Assembly: GCA_016875975.1 (NCBI GenBank)
Contig: VGOF01000031.1
Coordinates: 1-11,259 of the forward strand
Direction: 5' to 3'
DNA from: Chloroflexota bacterium
Lineage (GTDB): Bacteria; Chloroflexota; Dehalococcoidia; GIF9; UBA5629
Length of the DNA stretch: 11,259 nt
How positions within the stretch are numbered: the stretch's first letter is position 1; every line of letters begins with the position of its first letter. Position numbers and translations under genes: made by a program. A model generated the notes under the pieces. The model was not told the origin of the DNA, did no database searches, and saw nothing but the letters and a program-made list of their open reading frames with translations. This document shows, piece after piece, positions 1 through 5,302 of this stretch.

Positions 1-78
1 CAGCTCCACCTTTGACGGTTTATGGGGATAGGCTTCGGGTTTAAGTAATGCCTCGACTAAAGCCGGTTGCTTGGACAC
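1..78 (-). CDS. N-terminus of a probable aminoglycoside phosphotransferase/ATP-binding fusion protein (partial, runs off left edge)
   Basis: Only 26 codons lie in the window, read from a GTG at 78-76 to the left edge without a stop. The peptide includes ALLKPEAYPHKPSKVEL. This resembles from memory the N-terminus of bacterial proteins that fuse an aminoglycoside-phosphotransferase-like kinase domain to a P-loop AAA ATP-binding domain, where a 'L..P.AYPH....VEL' stretch precedes a THIS-type segment. The GTG is preceded by a weak AGGT-like ribosome site and no in-frame ATG is close by, so the start is tentative. The substrate of this family is unknown and it should not be read as a resistance gene. 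It has the same orientation as the thiolase/DUF35 pair upstream but is separated from it by a repeat element. The coding signal is good for such a short piece; the family name rests on a few residues. Confidence 0.55.
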   Translation of the reverse strand, partial: MSKQPALVEALLKPEAYPHKPSKVEL

Positions 79-100
79 TCTACCTACACACTTTTTGCAT

Positions 101-256
101 GAGGCTGTCCGAAAAATTAATTGTTATCGCGAGGAGCCCCGATGCAATCGGGGCGACGTGGCGATCTCAGCCAAGGCAGATGCCTGTGCCCTGCAGAGAT
201 TGCTTCGCTTCGCTCGCAATGACAGAAGTCTCACAATGTTATTTCCGGACAGCCTC
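101..256. repeat. MITE-like palindromic repeat with terminal inverted repeats
   Basis: The ends are near-perfect inverted repeats of 15 bp: GAGGCTGTCCGAAAA at 101-115 and TTTCCGGACAGCCTC at 242-256, with one mismatch. Inside is a perfect 8 bp stem (GCCCCGAT 136-143, loop GCA, ATCGGGGC 147-154). The flanking segments have the look of the short palindromic repeats dispersed in many Dehalococcoidia and other bacterial genomes (GACGTGGCGATCTC near 154-167, GAGATTGCTTCG and CTCGCAATGACA further right). It has no transposase or credible ORF, so it would need to be mobilised in trans, if at all. No clear target-site duplication is visible. It sits between the DUF35 gene and the start of the left-edge gene, so it could influence read-through or supply promoter sequence. 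Small ORFs crossing it are artefacts of the palindromes. Confidence 0.75.
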
Positions 257-267
257 TGCTCTGCTGA

Positions 268-285
268 CTGCTCATCTTTGAGCAG
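268..285 (-). terminator. Hairpin downstream of the DUF35 gene, possible weak terminator
   Basis: A 7 bp perfect stem (CTGCTCA at 268-274, loop TCTT, TGAGCAG at 279-285) lies 22 bp beyond the stop codon of the minus-strand DUF35 gene. It has no T-tract on the minus strand, so it is not a canonical intrinsic terminator. It could instead be an RNA-stabilising end or simply the outer flank of the adjacent repeat. Confidence 0.25.
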
Positions 286-307
286 AAGACTTCTATGGGA
301 TGTTCTT

Positions 308-721
308 TTAATTTTCCAAACTGAACAATGGTCTGGCGATATCGCCCGCTGAGTACTTATCACCTGAGAACACACCAGCACTGGACATCTTCACCTTCTT
401 GCCGATGATGTCACCAGTTACTTTGTCAGGCTCTACTCCCACCAGGTTCCCCATTATCCAGGGGCCTTCCTCAAGTTCTACCAGTGCCACCACGTAGGGA
501 CACTCCGATTCTCGTCCCTCGGGCGCCACGAAGATAGAGGTGAAGGTCTGAACCTTCCCCTTGCCCCTAAGCTCTATTATGTCAAAATCTGTGCTGCCGC
601 ATTTGGCACAGGCTATCCTGGGGCTTGCCGAGATTTGCCCACATTGCTTGCATTTCAAGCCCAGAAGCTTGTTCTGCTTCAGCGCCTCGTTATAATCCTT
701 AAATCTCAGTTTATGTTCCAT
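308..721 (-). CDS. Zn-ribbon/OB-fold (DUF35) protein, thiolase partner
   Basis: This is a 137-residue protein with an N-terminal rubredoxin-like zinc ribbon (CKQCG followed by CAKCG, four cysteines) and a C-terminal OB-fold with a typical 'GKVQTFTSIFVAPEG' strand region. That is the architecture of the DUF35/OB_aCP family. In archaea such proteins bridge acetoacetyl-CoA thiolase and HMG-CoA synthase; in actinobacteria they pair with thiolase-like aldolases or hydratases in steroid side-chain breakdown. The ATG at 721 is chosen because AAGGAG (728-733) lies 6 nt upstream. A longer reading from 742 would place the start codon upstream of this ribosome site and put the site inside the coding region. 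It begins 32 bp after the thiolase stop and is almost certainly co-transcribed with it. It probably holds or channels CoA intermediates for that enzyme rather than acting alone. Confidence 0.9.
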   Translation of the reverse strand: MEHKLRFKDYNEALKQNKLLGLKCKQCGQISASPRIACAKCGSTDFDIIELRGKGKVQTFTSIFVAPEGRESECPYVVALVELEEGPWIMGNLVGVEPDKVTGDIIGKKVKMSSAGVFSGDKYSAGDIARPLFSLEN

Positions 722-753
722 TTTAGTCTCCTTCAGAGTCAAATGCGTTTGCG

Positions 754-1929
754 CTAAAAGCCTTTCTTGAGGATTACGTTGACGATGGTGCCGCCGTCAC
801 CGCCGAGGGTGTCGGTCATGCCTATCTTGGCACCTTCAACCTGCCTCTCGCCGCATTCGCCTCTTAGCTGCTTGGTTATCTCATATACCTGGGCAGTGCC
901 AGTAGCGCCTATGGGATGTCCTTTTGCTTTAAGGCCGCCAGAAGGGTTGACCGCTATCTTGCCACCAATCTTGGTCTCGCCTTTCTCCACAGCCTCAGCA
1001 GCCTTACCATAGTCGAAGATTCCCAGGCTCTCCAGGGCGATGAGCGTGGCGATGCTGAAGCAGTCGTGAAGCTCGATGACATCTACATCTTTAGGCTTGA
1101 TTCCGGCCATGTCGTAGGCTTGCTTGGAAGCCAGCTCTCTAGCCCTGATACGGGGCAGATATTCCTGCTGGCTGGCCAGGTTGCCACCCGATGCCTGCCC
1201 AACTCCCGCCACATACACCGGCTTGTTGGTCAGCTTCCTTGCCTTTTCCTCCGAAGCCAGTACCACGGCTGAAGCCCCATCGGTGAAGGGACAACAGTCA
1301 TGGAGCTGCAAAGGATAAGCCACCATAACACCCTTCAGCACATCCTCAACAGTTATCTCTTTCTGAAATTGCGCCTTGGGGTTACGGGCACCATAGTAGT
1401 GCGAGTTTACCGATACCTGTGCTAGCTGCCTCTTGAACTTCTCCATGGGGATTTTATATTTGGCAGCATAGAGATTAGCCAGCATGGCAAAAACGCCCGG
1501 GAAGGTGAGCCCACAGCCATATTCATAGCGGCCATCGCTGAACATGGCGAAAGTACGGGTAGCCAGGGGCGTACCCATCTTGGCTGCGGTTTCCGTCCCG
1601 CCGGCAATTACTATGTCATATAACCCCGAAGCCACCCACATATAGGCGTCCCTGAAGGCCACGCTACCCGAAGCACAAGCGCCTTCATTCTTGTTGGCCG
1701 GGATATTGCTGGCGCCGATGCTTTCGGCGGCGAAAGCCTGCGGCTGCCCCTGACCCTCGGCAAAGTCCGATAGGCAATTGCCGATGAACATAGCCTGAAT
1801 ATCCTTTGATTTCAGGTTGGACTCCACGATGGCGTCCATAGCGGCTTCCGAGAGTAACTCCACAGCCGTCTTGTCCTGCTTGCCGCTGAATTTGGTCATC
1901 CCCACGCCCAGTACAGCTACTTTTCTCAT
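754..1929 (-). CDS. Thiolase family protein (SCP-x/archaeal type acetyl-CoA acyltransferase)
   Basis: This 391-residue protein spans a full thiolase fold. The nucleophilic cysteine is C85 in GACASGS, the second active-site loop is HDCF (H288, D289, C290), and the catalytic histidine is H338 in GGLKAKGHPIGATG. As in SCP-x-like thiolases, the C-terminal 'CGGG' cysteine loop of classical thiolases is replaced by GGDGGT, so C290 may be the second catalytic cysteine. The reaction is expected to be reversible acyl-CoA condensation or cleavage. With a DUF35 partner immediately downstream, the pair resembles the archaeal thiolase-DUF35 module and the Ltp2-DUF35 aldolases. The retained C85 favours true thiolase chemistry. 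No HMG-CoA synthase, acyl-CoA dehydrogenase or hydratase gene is in the window, so the pathway is open. A strong AGGAGG (1939-1944) sits 9 nt before the ATG. Confidence 0.92.
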   Translation of the reverse strand: MRKVAVLGVGMTKFSGKQDKTAVELLSEAAMDAIVESNLKSKDIQAMFIGNCLSDFAEGQGQPQAFAAESIGASNIPANKNEGACASGSVAFRDAYMWVASGLYDIVIAGGTETAAKMGTPLATRTFAMFSDGRYEYGCGLTFPGVFAMLANLYAAKYKIPMEKFKRQLAQVSVNSHYYGARNPKAQFQKEITVEDVLKGVMVAYPLQLHDCCPFTDGASAVVLASEEKARKLTNKPVYVAGVGQASGGNLASQQEYLPRIRARELASKQAYDMAGIKPKDVDVIELHDCFSIATLIALESLGIFDYGKAAEAVEKGETKIGGKIAVNPSGGLKAKGHPIGATGTAQVYEITKQLRGECGERQVEGAKIGMTDTLGGDGGTIVNVILKKGF

Positions 1930-1956
1930 CTATGTAAACCTCCTGATGGTTTATTT

Positions 1957-1966
1957 TGCAATTGCA
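1957..1966. other. 10 bp perfect palindrome upstream of the thiolase gene
   Basis: TGCAATTGCA lies 27 bp upstream of the thiolase ATG in the 84 bp gap that separates it from the archaemetzincin gene. It could be an operator for a dimeric regulator of the thiolase/DUF35 pair. A 10 bp palindrome can arise by chance and no strong promoter hexamers flank it, so this is only a candidate. Confidence 0.15.
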
Positions 1967-2013
1967 GCCCTTCCACAGAATAACAAGAAAATAACTCAGG
2001 GCAACAAACAGCG

Positions 2014-2535
2014 CTATTTTATCAGCTTTGGCCTGCATTGACCACAGAACCTAGCCTGCTTGTGGTCGGTATCTGCCAAGCTATTAGAAAAGTGCATTAC
2101 ACATTTTGGGTCAGGGCAGTGTTCCAGGCCGAAGGTATGCCCCAGTTCGTGGATGGCTTCCTTGGCTGCCCTGTCGAGAAAGATGGCCTTGTCCCAGGAC
2201 GAACCATAGTATGTGGGCTTCAGACGGTGCAACGAGATAACAGCTGCCCCGGAATCCATGTCAGCCTGGCCGAATACGAAGTTCAGGTCTGGAGCATACA
2301 GGTCAACGCCAACTATGCCCAGTATCTTTTCATCCTTGGCCACGATTGATTTTTTAAAGCCGTCCAGCAGTTTTGAAGCCAGGTATTGCTTGCGCTTGGG
2401 GTCGTAGGCTTGTTCCAGGTTGCCGGATTCAGGCTTTGTCTCCACGGGGCAGCCGAAGGTCTGCTTTAGTCTTTCCCTAAGTTCCCAAATGGCCTCTGGT
2501 TCAACTCTACCGATGGACTTAAGGGTTATTTTCAT
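2014..2535 (-). CDS. amzA: Archaemetzincin family zinc metalloprotease
   Basis: This 173-residue protein carries the archaemetzincin signature at its C-terminus: HELGHTFGLEHC (H129, E130, H133, H139, C140), then C145 and M147 in CVM, and a terminal C164xxC167 pair. The three histidines bind the catalytic zinc, E130 is the general base, and M147 is the Met-turn residue of metzincins. The four cysteines form a second, structural zinc site that distinguishes archaemetzincins from other metzincins. No signal peptide or membrane segment is visible, so it should act in the cytoplasm. The length is close to that of archaeal members. Its ATG lies 17 nt inside the 3' end of the THEP1 gene, and no good ribosome site precedes it, which suggests translational coupling. 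The physiological substrate of this family is unknown. Confidence 0.92.
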   Translation of the reverse strand: MKITLKSIGRVEPEAIWELRERLKQTFGCPVETKPESGNLEQAYDPKRKQYLASKLLDGFKKSIVAKDEKILGIVGVDLYAPDLNFVFGQADMDSGAAVISLHRLKPTYYGSSWDKAIFLDRAAKEAIHELGHTFGLEHCPDPKCVMHFSNSLADTDHKQARFCGQCRPKLIK

Positions 2536-3055
2536 AGGTGCCCATTCTCATCCAATTGGTCATATCTTTGAGCACTTGCGTCTGGTTATCGCGTGTAACT
2601 TCAACTACCTTGACCCTGGGAAGGCGTTTGACGTCGTCGGCAAAGGGGTAAGGATTGAGCATGACGGTGCCCAGGACCTTCTTGCCACTTCTCACGGCCT
2701 GTAGAACTGCCTCTTTGAATTTCGGAGAATAAAGCTCCATCTTGCCGATTTCGTCAATAATGATAAGCTCGGCGTTTTTAAGAGCACGTTGAATGGCAGC
2801 GACGCCGACCTTTTCTAGGGCCTGGACGTCAACACCGTATTTACTTACCCTGTGGGGACTGGAAATATCGACATGGGCCAGTACCGCCTCCTGCCCATCC
2901 AGAGTGACAAGCTTAAAGCCCTGCCTGATCTTGTTGCTTCGCAGCTCCTCGGTATAGAAGCCGCCAGCTTTAATCTTCGACCTGGCTATCGCCTGTCGAA
3001 TAAGGGTCGTTTTTCCAGTCCCAGGGCTACCGGTTAGTAGGTAGACAGTAGCCAT
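2519..3055 (-). CDS. THEP1-family nucleoside-triphosphatase
   Basis: This 178-residue P-loop protein has a Walker A motif GSPGTGKTT (residues 9-17, K15) and a Walker B ELIIIDEIGKMEL (95-107, D101 and E102), with the DEIGKME signature typical of the NTPase_1/THEP1 family. The family includes Aquifex THEP1 and human NTPCR, which hydrolyse a range of NTPs slowly, and is common in archaea. The FYTEEL region (33-38) and the C-terminal VxVVEVTRDN segment also fit. It is cytoplasmic. It starts only 6 nt after the stop of the Lys/Ala-rich gene and overlaps the archaemetzincin gene by 17 nt, so all three should share one transcript. The biological role is poorly understood; a link to nucleic-acid or nucleotide handling is plausible but unproven. 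Confidence 0.93.
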   Translation of the reverse strand: MATVYLLTGSPGTGKTTLIRQAIARSKIKAGGFYTEELRSNKIRQGFKLVTLDGQEAVLAHVDISSPHRVSKYGVDVQALEKVGVAAIQRALKNAELIIIDEIGKMELYSPKFKEAVLQAVRSGKKVLGTVMLNPYPFADDVKRLPRVKVVEVTRDNQTQVLKDMTNWMRMGTYENNP

Positions 3056-3061
3056 GTGACG

Positions 3062-3529
3062 TTATTGCTTTTTCTTGGCCGGTTTCTTGGGTTTTTCCGC
3101 TTCTGGTGCTTTGCCCTTTGCTTTAGCGGCCTTGGGCTTCGCCTCTTTTGCCGGAGCAGCTTCAGCTTTCTTTACGGCCTTCTTGGGTTTTTCTGCTGTC
3201 TCCGGCTTGGCGGCCTTAGCTACTTTCTTGGGTTCTGCAGCCTTGACTTCCGGTTTGGCGGTCTTTGCTTTAGCCCTGGCTTCTTCAGTTACTTTTGGCT
3301 TAGCGACCTTTGCCTTGGCCGGTGCAGCTTCAGCCACAGCAGTGACCTCAGCCTTCTTCTTGGCCGGTGCCTTTGGCTTAGCCGGTTTGGCAGCTACAGG
3401 CTCTGCTACTATCGGTTTAGCGGCCGCAGCAGCCGTCTCCGCTGCCAGAGCTATTGCCTTTCTTCTCTCTTCTAACTTCTTGCGACGTCGGCGATGTTTT
3501 AGAAGCGCCATTCTCTTTCTTTTGTTCAT
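3062..3529 (-). CDS. Lys/Ala/Pro-rich histone H1-like basic protein
   Basis: This 155-residue protein is of very low complexity. Residues 1-25 are a dense basic helix (MNKRKR followed by KHRRRRKK). The rest is an Ala-Lys-Pro repeat with many AKPK, AKPE and AKKK units and no Cys or Trp, ending in KKPAKKKQ. The composition resembles histone H1 C-terminal tails and bacterial H1-like proteins such as AlgP or chlamydial Hc1, so binding to DNA or RNA is the likely activity. That is inferred from composition, not from a conserved domain. The start is supported by a GGTGGT ribosome site (3535-3540) and a promoter upstream. It is the first gene of a run with the THEP1 NTPase and archaemetzincin. The long, mostly hydrophobic ORFs on the opposite strand are mirror images of this composition and are rejected. 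Confidence 0.8.
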   Translation of the reverse strand: MNKRKRMALLKHRRRRKKLEERRKAIALAAETAAAAAKPIVAEPVAAKPAKPKAPAKKKAEVTAVAEAAPAKAKVAKPKVTEEARAKAKTAKPEVKAAEPKKVAKAAKPETAEKPKKAVKKAEAAPAKEAKPKAAKAKGKAPEAEKPKKPAKKKQ

Positions 3530-3575
3530 CGTTTACCACCCATTACTCATGCTGTAATTCTGAAATCAGCACTGT

Positions 3576-3604
3576 ATTATCGCTTAATTTGCACCGTATT
3601 TCAA
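3576..3604 (-). promoter_or_regulatory. Sigma70-type promoter for the basic protein-THEP1-archaemetzincin run
   Basis: On the minus strand, TTGAAA (3599-3604) and GATAAT (3576-3581) are separated by exactly 17 bp. Each hexamer differs from the consensus at one position. The predicted transcript would start about 40 nt upstream of the ATG at 3529, leaving room for the GGTGGT ribosome site. Confidence 0.55.
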
Positions 3605-3681
3605 ATTCCAGTTCTTTTGAACCAGAATATACTTTTTGTACGTTGCGAGGGCACCAACGGGATACTGTAAACGGGACAGAG

Positions 3682-4140
3682 TCACATCTTCTTATCCATG
3701 AACTCGATGATTTCGTCGATATCGGGCAAATGGGAGAGGGGATAGGTTTTGGCGGAAACTACCCTTTGCTTTTCATCGAGGATGATGTTGGCCCGCTCCG
3801 AGAATCCGTCTTTGTGTCTGAATATGCCGTACAGGGAGGCTACTTCGCCGTGAGGCCAGAAGTCGGCCAGAAGCTGGGTTTCCTGTATGCCTAACTCCTT
3901 TGCCCAGGCGCTTTTCGAAGGTACGGAGTCAATGCTGATGCCCAGGGCTACAGCATTTAGCTCCTTGAAACGCTCATGGTTAGCTTCCAGCGACTTCATC
4001 TGGTCGGCACAGACCTTGGTCCAGGCCAGGGGGTGAAACGACAGCAGCACCTTCTTGTCCCTGAGGTCTGCCAGGTGCACCTCGTTGTTGTTCTGGTCTT
4101 TTAGTGTGAAATCGGGGGCGTCAGTCCCTAACGGTATCAT
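3682..4140 (-). CDS. Single-cysteine peroxiredoxin (AhpC/TSA family, AhpE-like)
   Basis: This 152-residue thioredoxin-fold protein carries the peroxiredoxin signature PxxxTxxC as PLAWTKVC (P37, T41, peroxidatic C44) and the conserved arginine R116 in the SERANIILD region. C44 is the only cysteine in the chain, so there is no intramolecular resolving cysteine. It must be a 1-Cys enzyme recycled by an external thiol or small redox protein. Length and layout fit the AhpE/BCP-like 1-Cys group. It would reduce hydrogen peroxide or organic hydroperoxides in the cytoplasm, a common defence in anaerobes. A strong AAGGAGGT (4148-4155) lies 7 nt before the ATG. It is divergent from the cyclodeaminase-like gene and 152 bp upstream of the basic protein gene, which has its own promoter, so it is probably monocistronic. 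Confidence 0.92.
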   Translation of the reverse strand: MIPLGTDAPDFTLKDQNNNEVHLADLRDKKVLLSFHPLAWTKVCADQMKSLEANHERFKELNAVALGISIDSVPSKSAWAKELGIQETQLLADFWPHGEVASLYGIFRHKDGFSERANIILDEKQRVVSAKTYPLSHLPDIDEIIEFMDKKM

Positions 4141-4170
4141 GGTAGCAACCTCCTTCTCATTCTCTCAGTA

Positions 4171-4179
4171 ATAATATCA
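4171..4179 (-). promoter_or_regulatory. Possible extended -10 promoter element for the peroxiredoxin gene
   Basis: On the minus strand the sequence TGATATTAT matches an extended -10 (TGnTATAAT) at five of six hexamer positions. It lies about 30 bp upstream of the peroxiredoxin ATG. No convincing -35 hexamer is present, which is usual for extended -10 promoters. Confidence 0.35.
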
Positions 4180-4225
4180 CAGGCGCTTGGCAAAGTGTGT
4201 ATGGTGTAAGGTGAGGAAATGCTTT

Positions 4226-4267
4226 GAGATGGCCACGTCCCGATTGCATCAGGACGCGCGATGACAG
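4226..4267. repeat. Decayed fragment of the palindromic repeat seen at 101-256
   Basis: This stretch matches the reverse complement of the central part of the 101-256 element. GAGAT, CCACGTC, CCGATTGCATC and CGCGATGACAG occur in the same order, with a few base losses and mismatches that break the stem. Neither terminal inverted repeat is kept. It lies in the divergent intergenic region between the peroxiredoxin and the cyclodeaminase-like gene. Confidence 0.65.
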
Positions 4268-4288
4268 GTGGCAGTCTTGGCAGATGTG

Positions 4289-4307
4289 GTAGTATAGATA
4301 GTACTAC
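4289..4307. promoter_or_regulatory. Inverted repeat upstream of the ornithine cyclodeaminase-like gene
   Basis: GTAGTA (4289-4294) and TACTAC (4302-4307) form 6 bp arms around a 7 bp centre, 29 bp before the ATG at 4337. It could be an operator or overlap the promoter of the plus-strand run. A weak TTGGCA (4277-4282) lies just upstream, but no good -10 hexamer is correctly spaced from it. Confidence 0.2.
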
Positions 4308-4336
4308 GTTACCAACCCTGCAAGGAGTAAACAGGT

Positions 4337-5299
4337 ATGCCCACTATTTTCCTGGCCAGGAAAGACGTCCGGGAGATGCTGAACATGAGGGAGATTCTGG
4401 AGGCTGTGGAGCAGGCTTTCAGAAACCACGCCATGGGCAAGGCGGACATGCCCCCTAAAGCCTACCTTTCCCTGGAACAGGGTGACCTGCGGGCTATGCC
4501 GGCTGCCGTCTCTGGCGCCGCTGGAATGAAATGGGTTAACTCGCATCCACAGAATCCATCACGGGGTTTACCTACGGTCATGGCGGTGCTCATCGTCAAT
4601 GACCCGGCTACGGGATATCCGCTGGCAGTAATGGATGCTACCGACTTAACGGCCTACCGCACCGGCGCCACCGCCGCCATCGCCGCCAAATACCTGGCAC
4701 GAGAGAACTCTCGTACTCTGGGCATCGTGGGGGCAGGTAAACAGGCTTATACCCAGCTAATGGCTCATGCTGAGCTGTTCGACTTGAAACTGGTGAAGGT
4801 TTTTGACCTCTCTGCTGTAGCAACCCAGAAGTTCATCCAGTCCTTTCCGAAATTTAACATACAAGCGACTTCGCTAGAGGATACCGTGGCTGTGGACATC
4901 CTTTGCACTCTGACTCCGGCACGGGAGCCTGTGGTTGAGCGGGAATGGGTCAAGCCCGGCACGCACATAAATGCGGTTGGTGCTGATGGGCCAGGCAAAC
5001 AGGAACTTGACCCCTTGATACTAGAGGAGGCAATGGTGGTGGTAGATAATATGGAGCAGGCGGTAAACGGTGGCGAAATCAATGTACCGCTGAAGAAGAG
5101 ATTGTATAGCACTGACCAGGTCTATGCCATTCTGGATGAGGTGGTTGTGGGCAAGAAACCGGGCAGGAAGGACGCAAAGGCGATAACCGTCTTTGATTCC
5201 ACAGGGCTGGCCATAGAGGACATTGCTGTGGCCAGGCTGGTTTACGAAAAAGCCAAGGCATTGGGCAAGTACTTGACCATGGATTTTGTAGAGGAGTGA
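4337..5299 (+). CDS. Ornithine cyclodeaminase/mu-crystallin family protein
   Basis: This 320-residue protein covers the full family length. It has K65 in MKWVN, R108 in YRTGATAAIAAKYLA, a dinucleotide-binding GIVGAGKQA (129-137), the family motif NAVGADGPGKQELD (212-225) with D217 at the site of the catalytic aspartate, and a C-terminal DSTGLAIEDIA. D157 at the end of the second strand of the Rossmann fold (VFDLS) favours NAD over NADP. The family includes ornithine cyclodeaminase, archaeal alanine dehydrogenase, lysine cyclodeaminase and ketimine reductases, and the motifs alone do not choose between them. It is a cytoplasmic enzyme acting on an amino or imino acid. AAGGAG (4322-4327) precedes the ATG by 9 nt. 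It heads a four-gene run, with the PAS/HD-GYP gene only 3 nt downstream. Confidence 0.92.
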   Translation: MPTIFLARKDVREMLNMREILEAVEQAFRNHAMGKADMPPKAYLSLEQGDLRAMPAAVSGAAGMKWVNSHPQNPSRGLPTVMAVLIVNDPATGYPLAVMDATDLTAYRTGATAAIAAKYLARENSRTLGIVGAGKQAYTQLMAHAELFDLKLVKVFDLSAVATQKFIQSFPKFNIQATSLEDTVAVDILCTLTPAREPVVEREWVKPGTHINAVGADGPGKQELDPLILEEAMVVVDNMEQAVNGGEINVPLKKRLYSTDQVYAILDEVVVGKKPGRKDAKAITVFDSTGLAIEDIAVARLVYEKAKALGKYLTMDFVEE

Positions 5300-5302
5300 A
5301 AA

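Noticed and set aside
48..381. Several small ORFs across the left intergenic region
   Set aside because: They run through the palindromic repeat element, and all would be products of its inverted segments. None has a credible ribosome site or domain.
1685..2038. 117-codon frame crossing the thiolase start and the intergenic gap
   Set aside because: It overlaps the thiolase N-terminus in another frame and has no ribosome site or recognisable domain. The membrane-like segment comes from AT-rich intergenic DNA.
3075..3557. Long Ala/Phe/Leu-rich ORF on the plus strand opposite the basic protein gene
   Set aside because: It is the complement of Lys/Ala codons and reads as monotonous hydrophobic sequence without a ribosome site. 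The minus-strand gene has a promoter, ribosome site and tight operon spacing.
3641..3660. CGTTG/CAACG hairpin downstream of the peroxiredoxin gene as a terminator
   Set aside because: The arms are 5 bp with an 8-9 nt loop, and the minus strand continues with an A-rich rather than T-rich tract.
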